From Acrocarpospora macrocephala (GTDB taxonomy: Bacteria; Actinomycetota; Actinomycetes; Streptosporangiales; Streptosporangiaceae): DNA of 64,000 bases. How positions within the stretch are numbered: position 1 is the first letter of the stretch; every line of letters starts with the position of its first letter. Shown one piece after another: positions 49,467 through 58,423 of the stretch. Made by a program: the position numbers and the translations under genes. The notes below the pieces were generated by a model. It had not been told where the DNA came from, ran no database searches, and saw only the letters and a program-made list of their open reading frames with translations. The stretch is from assembly GCF_009687865.1 (NCBI RefSeq), contig NZ_BLAE01000013.1:124001-188000 (forward strand). Reading direction: 5' to 3'.

Positions 49467-50687
49467 TCAGGGCCTTCGGGCTCTGACCGTTGTGCTTTCC
49501 GTGTTCCTCTGGTTGGGGAGAGGGAACGCGCCGGCGTCCCTCAGGACCGCGGCGGCCGCGCCGAGCACGACGACCACATGCTCGTTGAGCTCGCCGACGA
49601 CGAAGGGCGGGAGCACCTCCCCGGCGTGGATCGCACGCCGGGCCATCGACTCCCGGAGCGGCCCGAGCAGGAGGTCACCCGCGGGGGCGAGGTTGCCGCC
49701 GAGGATGATCAGCTCGGGGTCGAGCAGGTTGTACATGTTGGCGGCGGCCAGCCCGATATGCCGTCCCGCGTCCGCGATCACGCGACGGCAGCCGACGTCG
49801 CCCAGCTGGGCCATCTTGATCACGTCCGCGATGGACAGGCGATCGCCGTAGCTGCGCCACAGTTTCTGGGAGATGGAGTCGGCGTTGGCGAGCGTGTTGA
49901 GGCAGCCCCGGCCGCCGCATTCGCAGACTTCTCCGTTCTCGTCGATGGTGGTGTGGCCGAGTTCTCCCGCGGTGCCGTTGGCGCCGGCGTACAACGCGCC
50001 GTTGAGGATGAAGCCGACACCGATGCCGGCGGCGGTGTAAACGTAGGCCACGTCCCGCAGCCCTCTGGCCGCACCCCAGGTGAGCTCGGCCAACGCCCCG
50101 AAATTGGCGTCGTTGTCGACCAGCAATGGCATGCGCAGCACTTCCGCCGCCGCTACGTGCGCGTTGACGTTCACCCACGGTTTGAGGGTGGTGGCCCGCC
50201 CGTTGAGTCCGGTACGCCGCTGGATCGGCCCCGGCACCGAGATCCCGACACCGATCACCTCCCGCCGCGAGAGACCGGCCCGGTCCAGCAGCTGGTCGAT
50301 CAGCGTGCCCACCGTCTTGAGCGTCGCCTGCGGCGGGGTGTGATCATCCGTGGGTACGGAGTCGTGCGCGAGCAACTCCTGCGCGGTGTCGCAGACGGCC
50401 GCCCGTACGACACCGTTGGCGATCTCGACGCCCACCGCCACCCCGAGATCGCCCTTGAGCCCGACCAGCGTGGGCGGGCGCCCGGTGCCGCGAGCGGCTC
50501 TGGAATCGGCGAACTCGGTAATGATCCCCGCGTCGATCAGTTCCTCGACAACGCTCTTCACCGTCGAGCGGGACAGCCCGATCTCCGTCAGCTCGCGGCG
50601 GCTCTGCGCCCCTCGCTCCCGCAACGCGCGCACCACGCGGGCCCGATTGGCCGCGCGCTGGGACGACGAAGAATCCGGGGGCGACAT
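49467..50687 (-). CDS. ROK-family transcriptional regulator
   Basis: The 406-residue protein combines an N-terminal MarR-like winged helix (SRRELTEIGLSRSTVKSVVEEL) with a ROK sugar-kinase-like domain. The ROK domain contains the zinc motif C-E-C-G-G-R-G-C-L and GELGHTT. It lacks nothing expected of NagC/XylR-type regulators. ATG 50687 starts the HTH region at the usual place; in-frame ATGs further upstream run over the operator. It lies upstream of, and in the same direction as, the ribose-type ABC operon, which it likely controls. Confidence 0.93.
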   Translation of the reverse strand: MSPPDSSSSQRAANRARVVRALRERGAQSRRELTEIGLSRSTVKSVVEELIDAGIITEFADSRAARGTGRPPTLVGLKGDLGVAVGVEIANGVVRAAVCDTAQELLAHDSVPTDDHTPPQATLKTVGTLIDQLLDRAGLSRREVIGVGISVPGPIQRRTGLNGRATTLKPWVNVNAHVAAAEVLRMPLLVDNDANFGALAELTWGAARGLRDVAYVYTAAGIGVGFILNGALYAGANGTAGELGHTTIDENGEVCECGGRGCLNTLANADSISQKLWRSYGDRLSIADVIKMAQLGDVGCRRVIADAGRHIGLAAANMYNLLDPELIILGGNLAPAGDLLLGPLRESMARRAIHAGEVLPPFVVGELNEHVVVVLGAAAAVLRDAGAFPLPNQRNTESTTVRARRP

Positions 50688-50704
50688 AGCACTCGTCCAC
50701 TCGT

Positions 50705-50716
50705 GAGAACGCTCTC
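50705..50716. promoter_or_regulatory. GAGAACGCTCTC palindrome before the ROK gene
   Basis: This near-perfect 12-base palindrome, 18 bases upstream of the ROK start, resembles the AGAGCGCTCT sites at the secreted GH3 gene. It could be the ROK autoregulatory site or a site for the same LacI-type repressor. Confidence 0.55.
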
Positions 50717-50854
50717 TTACGGTGAACCGAGTATCAGTGTCGCTGCAATACCAGTCAATACTCAGGCCGGAACAGCCCATATCACGACTCAATTAAGACT
50801 AGTTCATTCAAAACGCGGGAAATCTGGGTAGGTCCCAGAAGGAACGTCGTCGGG

Positions 50855-50950
50855 GCGATCTGCCATCTGTTCGGACCGAGCCGTCGGGGAAATCGCGATC
50901 TGCCATCTGTTGAGTCGTCGAGGGGAATCAGGATGTGCCGTCTGTTCGGG
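50855..50950 (+). repeat. Direct repeats ahead of and into the amidotransferase gene
   Basis: GCGATCTGCCATCTGTT occurs at 50855-50871 and again at 50895-50911, 40 bases apart. A third, diverged copy (GATGTGCCGTCTGTTCGGGCTGAG, from 50932) contains the start codon of the gene. The first copy matches the third beyond the core (TTCGGACCGAG against TTCGGGCTGAG), so they appear to be duplicates of the gene's own 5' end. Confidence 0.75.
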
Positions 50951-51796
50951 CTGAGTGGGGCGCCGCGGCGAACCAGCGCCACTTTCTGGCTGCTGTGCGC
51001 GCCGGACAGCCTGTCGGCACAGAGCCATCGTGATCCCGACGGGGCGGGTCTCGGGTATTTCGCCGCGGACGGCACTCCGCGCGTTTACAAGGCGCCCATC
51101 GCCGCATACGAGGATCGGTGTTTCGCCGAGGAGGCGATGGACGCGGAATCGACCACGTTCATCGCGCACGTGCGTTTCGCCTCCGTCGGCGGCCTGGAGG
51201 ACCGCAACACTCACCCGTTCGAACAGGACGGCCGACTGTTCGCGCACAACGGCGTGGTCGAGGGAATGGACTTGCTCGACGATCACCTGGGCCCGGATCT
51301 CGACCTGGTGAAAGGCGACACCGACTCCGAACGCGTCTTCGCCCTGATCACCCGGGAGACCCGCGCCCACGGCGGCGACGTCGGAGCGGGCATCACCAGC
51401 GCGGTCCGCTGGATCGCCGCCAATCTCCCCCTCTACGCCCTCAACCTCATCCTGGTCACCCCCGACGACCTGTGGGCCCTCCGCTACCCCGACACCCACG
51501 AGCTCTACTTCCTCAAACGCCACCCCACCAGCCACGACCTCCAACACTGCGGCACCCACGGCCGAATCCGCGTCCACTCCACCGACCTCGCCATGGCCCC
51601 CGCCCTCGTCATAGCCAGCGAACCCATGGACGAGGACCCAAACTGGCGCCTGCTGAAGCCCGGCGATCTAATCCACGCCGCCCCCGACCTCACCATCACC
51701 CACCACCTAATCCTCCCCGACCCCCCAACCCACATGCTCACCCTCACCGACCTCCGCCCCGAAGCCGCAGCCTCCCAAAAAGCAGGAGTCCGCTGA
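50933..51796 (+). CDS. Class II glutamine amidotransferase (EgtC/YafJ-like)
   Basis: A 287-residue N-terminal-nucleophile amidotransferase: Met1-Cys2-Arg-Leu-Phe-Gly, then RDPDGAGLGYF, AHVRFAS and THPFEQDGRLFAHNGVVEG, all standard for the EgtC/YafJ group. It should deaminate glutamine or cleave a gamma-glutamyl amide. The other ergothioneine genes are not nearby, so an ergothioneine role is unsupported. The C-terminal 50 codons are extremely C-rich at third positions. GGGGAA precedes the ATG. Confidence 0.9.
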   Translation: MCRLFGLSGAPRRTSATFWLLCAPDSLSAQSHRDPDGAGLGYFAADGTPRVYKAPIAAYEDRCFAEEAMDAESTTFIAHVRFASVGGLEDRNTHPFEQDGRLFAHNGVVEGMDLLDDHLGPDLDLVKGDTDSERVFALITRETRAHGGDVGAGITSAVRWIAANLPLYALNLILVTPDDLWALRYPDTHELYFLKRHPTSHDLQHCGTHGRIRVHSTDLAMAPALVIASEPMDEDPNWRLLKPGDLIHAAPDLTITHHLILPDPPTHMLTLTDLRPEAAASQKAGVR

Positions 51797-51804
51797 GTTC
51801 GGCG

Positions 51805-54800
51805 TCACCAGCCGTCGTGGAGGGTGCGGGTCAGGGTGTCGATGAAGAAGTTGGCGCTTTCTGGGGTGAGGCACATGGGGGGTTTGATTTTTAGGACGTT
51901 GAGGTGGTCGCCGGTGGGTTGGACTATTACGCCGAGGTCGAGGAGGCGTTCGCAGATGGCGGCGGTTTCATCGGGGGCCGGTTCTAGGGTGGATTGGTTT
52001 CGGACTAGTTCTACGCCCATGTAGAGGCCCATTCCGTGGACTGCGCCGATGATGGGGTGGTCGTGGGCGAGGGCTTCTAGGCGGGTGCGGAGGTGAGTGC
52101 CGATTGTGGCGGCGTTCTGTTGGAGGGCTTCGTCGGCGATGATGTCGAGGACGGTCATTCCGACGGCGCAGCTGACTGGGCTTCCGCCGGCGGAGGAGAA
52201 GAAATAGCCGTTTCGGGAGAACGCTTCCGCGATATCTCGGCGGGTGATTACCGCGCCCAGGGGGTGGCCGTTGCCCATGGCTTTGGCGACGGTGACGATG
52301 TCGGGGGTTACGCGCTGCTGTTCGAAGCCCCAGAAGTGATGGCCGAGCCGGCCGTATCCGACTTGGACCTCGTCGGCGATGCACAGGCCACCTGCCGCAC
52401 GGACGGCCGTGTAGACGTCCTGCAGGTATCCGTCGGGGAGGGGCACTCCACCGGCGTTTCCGTAGAAGGCTTCGCAGATGAACGCGGCGGGAGGCTGCCC
52501 GGAGGCTACGGCTGTCTCGATGACCTGGACGGCGTTCTCGACGTATCGGGCACCGGCGTCCGGACCGCGGAATTGTCCCCGGAACATGTTCGGTGCGAAT
52601 ACCGGATGCACCCATGAGGGCCGCGTGGTGAGCGCGTTGGGATTGTCGGCCATCGAGGTGGAGACCGCGTCTGAGCCTATCGTCCACCCGTGATACGCCT
52701 CCGCGACAGAGACGATGTCCTGCCGCTGGGTGAACGTCTGAGCCAGCCGAAGCGCCAGGTCCACCGCTTCGGAGCCGCTGTTCACCAAAAAGACGGTGTC
52801 GAGCGGGTCGGGCAGCAGATCCGCCAAGCGCTTCGAAAAGTCGGCGACGGCCCGGTAATTGAAGCGGGAGTTCGTGTTGAGCAGGTTCCATTGACGGCTG
52901 ACCGCCGCGTTCAACCGCGGATGCGCGTGACCCACGGCGGCGACATTGTTCACCATGTCGAGATAAGTCCGGCCATCAAGGTCGCTCAAGTGCTGCCGCC
53001 AACCACGCTCGATCCTCGGCGGATCCTCGTAGTAGTTCTCCTGTACCTCGGCGAAAGCCTTCCGCCGCAGCTCAAGCACATCCCCACTGGTCGGCTCAGC
53101 GGGCACCGCACAGTCCAGCCCGATCAGCGGCGAAGGATCGGGACAGACGCTCCCCCACGCAACTGCCATCTCAGCCGCGACAAACGCGGGAGGCGTTGAA
53201 TCACGAAGCGTGCACAGCTGAACGAAAAGCCTCCCCATGCTGTCACCGGCCGATAGCCCCAGCAGGTCGTCACGCCCTCGTAGCTCTCGCGTCTGAGCTT
53301 CCCGGTGAGGGGCGAACTCCCCGAGTAGGTCACCAGGCCTTTGTGGCCCTTGAGCCTGAGCTTCTGAGTGCGAGGCCACCTCCCCCAGCAGGTCATCAGG
53401 CCTTTGTGGCCCTTGAGCCTGAGCTTCCGAGTGCGAGGCCACCTCCCCCAGCAGGTCACCTGCCTTTACGCGTTCACCGGGATCTCTGGACGACGAGATT
53501 CCCTGTAGATGCAGGTCGGCGTCGTCGCCTGCGAGAACTACGGAACCGGTTACCGAGCACAGAACCCCGTCGAAGGGAGCGGCCACTGGAGTTCCGGGAG
53601 GGCAGAAGATTTCCACGCCCAGGGAGACGCTTTCGGGGGCGTGGTCGCTGTGTATTGATGTGCGGGTCAGGCGTGCCTCGCCGTACCGGAAAATGGTGGT
53701 GGTCGATCGGCGCGCGATCTGAATTTCGGCGTCGGGGTTCAGCCAGGTTCCGTCCCGGAGTGTCTCGCTCTGTGCTGTCAGGTCAACGATGGCCGCATCG
53801 GATTCGGGGATTCCGGGGAGGAGGAGCGAGCCGCGTGGTGCCGTTCGTTTGGGGGATTTCTTGGTCAATGCGGCGCGGAATGCGCTGTGTGCGACCTCGG
53901 CCGGGAGGCTCATCGCGGCCTCGAAGGACTGCCATTCGTTGTCCATGCGTTGGATGGCGTACTCATTGTCCGGGTCGATGAGCTCCTGGTGTTCGCCGCT
54001 GACCACCAGGACGCCGGTGCGGGCGACGATCGCGGGCCAGAGCGCCGCGATTTCGGCGTCGGTGAGTGGCACGATCTGGTGAAACGCCCTGACGGCGGGC
54101 AGCAGCGCGAGGGGACGCTCGGGTGAGTGAAGCAGAATGGCGGCGCAGGTCGTCGCCAGTTCGCCCACGATCCAGCCGCTGCCCAGATCACCGAAATCGA
54201 TGAGTCCCGTCGGGACGGGACGCCCATTTCGTTCCCGCTCGCAGACGACGTTGTCATCCGTGACGTCCCCGTGAATGGCCTGCACCCGCAACTCAGGCGA
54301 GAGCGCGTCAAGCCGATCACACGCCGCCTCGACCGCACCGCGCACGACCTCGGCCCGCCCCGCATCGGCCATGAACCCGCCCAGCGCCTCGCAAACCCTC
54401 CGCGCGTTCCGCAGATCCCACTGACTGACCCGCTCAAGCCCCGGATGCTGGAAATCCGCTAGCCCCGCCACCACCTGACCCGCCATCGCCCCCAACCGCC
54501 CGACGACCACCGGAGCCAGATACCGCGAATCGAACAACGAAAACCCCGGCACAAAACTCAGCAACCGAGCCCGCAGCACGGCTCCATCTGCACCGAACCG
54601 CGCGATGTACTCCCCATCCCGGCTCAACTTCGGCCGCGGCACCCGCATATCCGGTACGGCTTCCGCCAACCGCACCAACGCCTGATCCTGAGCATCCAGC
54701 TCCAGATCAGAGAACGCCGGATTCGCAATCTTCAACAAGAACCGCCCCCGAGGCGAGTCGATGCGGAAGTTACGATCCTGATTGCTCCCCAGCTCCTCAA

Positions 54801-54906
54801 CCACCCCCTCCACCCCGAAATACTGCGCGGCCACAGCCCTGGCCTGATCGACATCCACCTCAGGCCGCACCAAATTCGGCTGCGCAAAGAAATCATGTCC
54901 AGTCAT
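51805..54906 (-). CDS. Kinase + M23-like + class III aminotransferase fusion
   Basis: The 1033-residue protein joins three modules. Residues 1-340 are an aminoglycoside-phosphotransferase-like kinase (VQAIHGDVTDDNVV catalytic loop, IDFGD metal motif). Residues 420-580 are an M23/biotinyl-like beta domain (FCPPGTPVAAPFDG) that carries 21-residue tandem repeats. Residues 600-1033 are a class III PLP-dependent aminotransferase-fold enzyme, with the PLP Lys in VTVAKAMGNGHPLG and IADEVQVGYGR. In vertebrates hydroxylysine kinase and phospho-hydroxylysine phospho-lyase are separate proteins of these two types. The fusion therefore suggests phosphorylation of an amino alcohol and elimination of phosphate in one polypeptide. 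It sits at the end of the peptide-import operon, 19 bases downstream. Confidence 0.93.
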   Translation of the reverse strand: MTGHDFFAQPNLVRPEVDVDQARAVAAQYFGVEGVVEELGSNQDRNFRIDSPRGRFLLKIANPAFSDLELDAQDQALVRLAEAVPDMRVPRPKLSRDGEYIARFGADGAVLRARLLSFVPGFSLFDSRYLAPVVVGRLGAMAGQVVAGLADFQHPGLERVSQWDLRNARRVCEALGGFMADAGRAEVVRGAVEAACDRLDALSPELRVQAIHGDVTDDNVVCERERNGRPVPTGLIDFGDLGSGWIVGELATTCAAILLHSPERPLALLPAVRAFHQIVPLTDAEIAALWPAIVARTGVLVVSGEHQELIDPDNEYAIQRMDNEWQSFEAAMSLPAEVAHSAFRAALTKKSPKRTAPRGSLLLPGIPESDAAIVDLTAQSETLRDGTWLNPDAEIQIARRSTTTIFRYGEARLTRTSIHSDHAPESVSLGVEIFCPPGTPVAAPFDGVLCSVTGSVVLAGDDADLHLQGISSSRDPGERVKAGDLLGEVASHSEAQAQGPQRPDDLLGEVASHSEAQAQGPQRPGDLLGEFAPHREAQTRELRGRDDLLGLSAGDSMGRLFVQLCTLRDSTPPAFVAAEMAVAWGSVCPDPSPLIGLDCAVPAEPTSGDVLELRRKAFAEVQENYYEDPPRIERGWRQHLSDLDGRTYLDMVNNVAAVGHAHPRLNAAVSRQWNLLNTNSRFNYRAVADFSKRLADLLPDPLDTVFLVNSGSEAVDLALRLAQTFTQRQDIVSVAEAYHGWTIGSDAVSTSMADNPNALTTRPSWVHPVFAPNMFRGQFRGPDAGARYVENAVQVIETAVASGQPPAAFICEAFYGNAGGVPLPDGYLQDVYTAVRAAGGLCIADEVQVGYGRLGHHFWGFEQQRVTPDIVTVAKAMGNGHPLGAVITRRDIAEAFSRNGYFFSSAGGSPVSCAVGMTVLDIIADEALQQNAATIGTHLRTRLEALAHDHPIIGAVHGMGLYMGVELVRNQSTLEPAPDETAAICERLLDLGVIVQPTGDHLNVLKIKPPMCLTPESANFFIDTLTRTLHDGW
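53254..53457 (-). repeat. 63-base tandem repeats in the fusion gene
   Basis: Three 63-base units (53395-53457, 53332-53394, 53269-53331) and a partial fourth each begin DLLG. Units 1 and 2 (DLLGEVASHSEAQAQGPQRP) differ at few bases; unit 3 has diverged. They sit within the M23-like module, residues 484-551, and keep the reading frame. Confidence 0.95.
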
Positions 54907-54925
54907 AGCGGGCGCCTCCTGTTGT

Positions 54926-55915
54926 TTAGTCGAGGGCGGCCAGGATGGCGTCCCACGCGGTGTCGGATGCCAGTGTGCCGAAGCCGGCCGTGCTGATCCC
55001 GGTCAGGTCCACCTCGTCGGTGGTAAGGGTGAACAGGGTGTCGCCGTCGCTTTCGGTGTGGAACGGCTGGATGCCCCGGTGCATGGAACTGTGCACCTGA
55101 AGCCCGAGTTGGCGGAGCGAGTAGTCCGACAGTTTGACGTTGGTGACCAGCACGCTGATCGTGGTGTTGCCGTGCACGGGGGCGAGATTAGCGCCGTTGA
55201 TGCCGTTCTCGTAGTCGGTGAGGGGATGACGCCGTTCGAGGGACTCGCCCCAGAGGTTGCCCCGCACAACCCTTCCCTCACGGTCAACGATGACACCGAC
55301 GGCGTTGAGCACGGTCACGAAGAGCATCCTGATCTGGCCGTATTGCCGGAAGGCGGCACCCTGACCGGCAAATTCGGCGCGGACATAGTCGACCTTTCCG
55401 ACGGTCGCGCTGGCTCCGGCCCCGGCCCGGCCGACGGCGATCCGGTCGGTGCGGGCATGGCGCAACGCGGCGCGACCGAGTTCCTCGTCGGGGGTGATGG
55501 CGTTGTCCCGGGCGGAGTAGTCGTAGATGACCGCGCCCGACACACACTGCAGCACGTCCCAGCGCGTGCAGTTCTGCTGCCGTTCCAGCAACTCCGCGCC
55601 AACCCCGGCCACAGCCGACAACCCATAAACCGACCCGCCGGTCAGGCAGATCGCATGGTTCCGGTCATACCCGCCGCTCATCCCGACCGCACCGCCCCGC
55701 GCGTCCGTGAACGTACGAGCCCCGGCCGGAACATGCACCACCGTGCACCCGGTCGGCCCTTCCGCGTATTCGGCCGTCCCCACCTCCACGCCTGGAAAGT
55801 CGAACGCGACCGTACGCGCACCGGGACTCGCCTGCGGCACCAGACGCAGGTCCCGGTTGCCGATGACGCCCGGTGCGAACCGGGAGAAGGGCGCGAGGTG
55901 GGAGCGGGTGGTCAC
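54926..55915 (-). CDS. P1-family (DmpA-like) aminopeptidase
   Basis: The 329-residue protein matches P1/DmpA peptidases: an N-terminal GNRDLRLVP region, G-G-S-V-Y-G-L around residue 90, and autoproteolytic-type N-T-T-I-S-V (HGNTTISVLVTN) near residue 246. Ser in NTTIS... or an equivalent Ser/Thr would become the new N-terminal nucleophile after self-cleavage. These enzymes remove D- or beta-amino acids from peptides. The GTG at 55915 overlaps the ABC ATPase stop (GTGA), which places the enzyme in the peptide-import operon. It likely trims the imported peptide. Confidence 0.9.
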   Translation of the reverse strand: MTTRSHLAPFSRFAPGVIGNRDLRLVPQASPGARTVAFDFPGVEVGTAEYAEGPTGCTVVHVPAGARTFTDARGGAVGMSGGYDRNHAICLTGGSVYGLSAVAGVGAELLERQQNCTRWDVLQCVSGAVIYDYSARDNAITPDEELGRAALRHARTDRIAVGRAGAGASATVGKVDYVRAEFAGQGAAFRQYGQIRMLFVTVLNAVGVIVDREGRVVRGNLWGESLERRHPLTDYENGINGANLAPVHGNTTISVLVTNVKLSDYSLRQLGLQVHSSMHRGIQPFHTESDGDTLFTLTTDEVDLTGISTAGFGTLASDTAWDAILAALD

Positions 55916-56664
55916 AATGCCTCCAGTAGCCGGCGTGAGTATTCGTGCTGGGGATGGGTGTAGAAGACTTCGGTGTCGGCGGTCTCGACGACCTCGCCGT
56001 CGCACATCACGGCGATGCGCGCGGCGACGTACCGCACGGCCGCCAGATCGTGGGAGATGAACAGCGCGCCGAACCCGAACTGGGCCTGCAGGTCGCGGAC
56101 CAGGTTGAGGATCTGCGCCTGCACCGAGACGTCGAGCGCGCTGACGGGTTCGTCGAAGACGATGAACTCGGGCCTGGTGATCAGCGCTCGCGCGATCGAG
56201 ACGCGCTGCCGCTGCCCGCCGGAGAGTTCGTGCGGGTAGCGCCGGGCGAGCTCGGGGTCGAGGCCGACGTCAGCGAGCAGGCGCGGCACCCGCTCCGCCG
56301 TTTCGGCCTTGGACGCGCCGCCGAGCACGTCGAGTGGTTCTGCGACGCTCTGCCCGATCCGCATGCGAGGGTTCAGCGACCACTGCGGATGTTGCAGCAC
56401 GGCCTGCAGCCGACCGGCCAGCATCCGCCGGTTCTTGGGGAAGGGCACGCCGCCGAACCGCACCTTGCCGGTCGTCGGGCGGCGCAGGCCGAGGGCGGTC
56501 ATGCCGGTCGTGGTCTTGCCCGAGCCGGATTCGCCGACCAGGCCAAGCGTCTCGCCGGGCCGTACCAGCAGGGAGACGTTGCGCATCGCGTCGTGCGTTT
56601 GGCGCCGGAACGGCGGACCGGTGCGGAATCGCACGGTCACCTCGTCGAGTTCGAGCAGTGTCAT
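55912..56664 (-). CDS. Oligopeptide ABC transporter ATP-binding protein (OppF/DppF-like)
   Basis: A 250-residue ATPase with GESGSGKTT, LSGGQRQRVSIARAL and FIVFDEPVSALDVSVQ, and the LQAVLQHPQWSLNPRMRI Q-loop typical of OppF. It lacks the usual C-terminal oligopeptide extension with Cys residues. The ATG overlaps the OppD-like stop (ATGA). It works with the second ATPase to power the importer. Confidence 0.94.
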   Translation of the reverse strand: MTLLELDEVTVRFRTGPPFRRQTHDAMRNVSLLVRPGETLGLVGESGSGKTTTGMTALGLRRPTTGKVRFGGVPFPKNRRMLAGRLQAVLQHPQWSLNPRMRIGQSVAEPLDVLGGASKAETAERVPRLLADVGLDPELARRYPHELSGGQRQRVSIARALITRPEFIVFDEPVSALDVSVQAQILNLVRDLQAQFGFGALFISHDLAAVRYVAARIAVMCDGEVVETADTEVFYTHPQHEYSRRLLEAL

Positions 56665-57605
56665 GACACCCCTTCCGCCACGCGGTGGCAGAGCACCGTA
56701 CGACCATCGACCCGCGTCGGGACTGGGCGTTCGTTGCGGCAGCGATCCTCGGCGAAGGCGCAGCGCGCCGCGAACGCGCATCCGGCCGACTCGGAGGTCA
56801 GCACCGGCGGACGCCCGGGGATCGATTCCAGCCGCTCGCCGCGCGCAGTGTTGCCCGGCACGGAACGGGCGAGCGCCGCCGTGTACGGATGCAGCGGAGA
56901 ACTCAGCACCTCCGCGGTCGGACCGTCCTCGACGACGCGGCCGCCGTACATGACGGCCATGCGCGAGCAGCGGCGGGAGACGGCCGACAAATCGTGGGTG
57001 AGCAGCAGGATGCCGGTTCCGGCCTCGGCGGCCAGCGCGAACACGGTGTCGAGCACGTCCTGCCGGACCTGACTGTCCAGCGCCGCCGTGGGTTCGTCGG
57101 CGACCAGCAGGCGGGGGCGGGCCGACAGCGCCATGGCGATGCCGACGCGCTGCGCCATGCCGCCGGAGAGTTGGTGCGGGAATGCCCGCATGACGCGCTC
57201 CGGGTCGTTCAGCCGCACTCGTTCGAGCTGGTCGCGGATGCTCCCGCGATCGCCTTGCGCCAGCCGCATCTGGCGGCCGATCCGCATGGTCGGGTCGAGG
57301 GCGCCGATCGGGTCCTGGAAGACGAAGCCGAGCCGCTCGCGCCGTACCTGCCTGATCCGGGCGTTGGACAGACCGGCCAGCGACTCGCCCAGCACCGCGA
57401 TGTCGCCGGACCGCAGGTCGGCGGAGGGCGGCAGCAGCCGGCCGGCGGCCGAGCCGAGCGTGGACTTGCCGGAGCCGCTCTCGCCGACCAGCGCCACGCT
57501 CTCCCCGGATGCCATAGTGAGGCTGGCCCCGTCGAGGGCGCGCACCCGGCGATCGGCCAGCACGTAGTCGACGACCAGGTCGCGCACGTCGAGCAGATGT
57601 GTCAT
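56661..57605 (-). CDS. Oligopeptide ABC transporter ATP-binding protein (OppD/DppD-like)
   Basis: A 314-residue ATPase with GESGSGKST, LSGGMAQRVGIAMAL and LLVADEPTAALDSQV. It has a C-terminal oligopeptide-transport extension containing CAFAARCAFAEDRC, the cysteine pattern of the Fe-S-binding OppD tail. The ATG overlaps the permease stop (ATGA). Confidence 0.94.
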   Translation of the reverse strand: MTHLLDVRDLVVDYVLADRRVRALDGASLTMASGESVALVGESGSGKSTLGSAAGRLLPPSADLRSGDIAVLGESLAGLSNARIRQVRRERLGFVFQDPIGALDPTMRIGRQMRLAQGDRGSIRDQLERVRLNDPERVMRAFPHQLSGGMAQRVGIAMALSARPRLLVADEPTAALDSQVRQDVLDTVFALAAEAGTGILLLTHDLSAVSRRCSRMAVMYGGRVVEDGPTAEVLSSPLHPYTAALARSVPGNTARGERLESIPGRPPVLTSESAGCAFAARCAFAEDRCRNERPVPTRVDGRTVLCHRVAEGVS

Positions 57606-58423
57606 GTCAGCGACCTCGAAGTTCGCGGGTCGAGCTGGTCGCGCAGGCCGTCGCCGAGCACGTTGATGGACAGGATCGCCAGCACGAGCACCACACCAGG
57701 GCCGAGCAGCAGCCACGGCGCGTAGGTCAGGTAGACGGTTCCTTCCGAGATCAGCACGCCGAGGGAGGCCTGCGGCGGTTGCACGCCCAGTCCCAGGAAG
57801 CTGAGGCCGCCTTCGACGAGGATGCCGATGGACAGCGCGTACGTGCCCTGGACGGCGACCGTTCCGGCGACGTTCGGGAGGATGTGCCGTCCGAGCACGC
57901 GGGGCAGGCGCGCGCCGCTGATGATCGCGGAGGTGACGTAGTCGCGGTGCGAGACGGTGAGCGCCGCCGCCCGTACCACGCGTGTCATGAGCGGGATCGT
58001 CACCAGCACGATGCTGGCCACGGCCGCGTCCAGACCCGGGTTGACCAGCGCTGCGACCAGAATCGCCAGGATGATGGCCGGAAACGAGTACAGGACGTCG
58101 ACGACGCGCATCACGATCTCGTTCAGCGCGCCGCCCTGGTATCCGGCCAGCACGCCGAGCGCGGTCGCCACCACCGCCGTCGCGAGCACGGCGACCGCCG
58201 ACAGCAGCAGCGACGTCCCGGTGCCCTGCAACACCCGGGGCAGCGTCGAACGCCCCAGACTGTCGGTGCCGAGCCACCATTCAGGCCCCGGCGGTGCCAG
58301 CCGAGGCCCGACGATCTTCTCGGGGTCGCCGCCGAGCCCGGTCACCTGCGCGACCACGACGAGCACCACGAGCGCCAGCAGGAATACGAGCCCGCTCCGT
58401 GCGATCCCGTCGAGTCGCTTCAT
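57602..58423 (-). CDS. Peptide ABC transporter permease (DppC/OppC-like)
   Basis: The 273-residue permease has an N-terminal anchor helix, a LGTDSLGRSTLPRVLQGT segment and the EAA-like motif GARLPRVLGRHILPNVAGT. Five to six transmembrane helices are apparent. Its ATG at 58423 overlaps the DppB-like gene by four bases. A much longer open frame reaching 59386 is a shadow of the next gene. Confidence 0.93.
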   Translation of the reverse strand: MKRLDGIARSGLVFLLALVVLVVVAQVTGLGGDPEKIVGPRLAPPGPEWWLGTDSLGRSTLPRVLQGTGTSLLLSAVAVLATAVVATALGVLAGYQGGALNEIVMRVVDVLYSFPAIILAILVAALVNPGLDAAVASIVLVTIPLMTRVVRAAALTVSHRDYVTSAIISGARLPRVLGRHILPNVAGTVAVQGTYALSIGILVEGGLSFLGLGVQPPQASLGVLISEGTVYLTYAPWLLLGPGVVLVLAILSINVLGDGLRDQLDPRTSRSLT

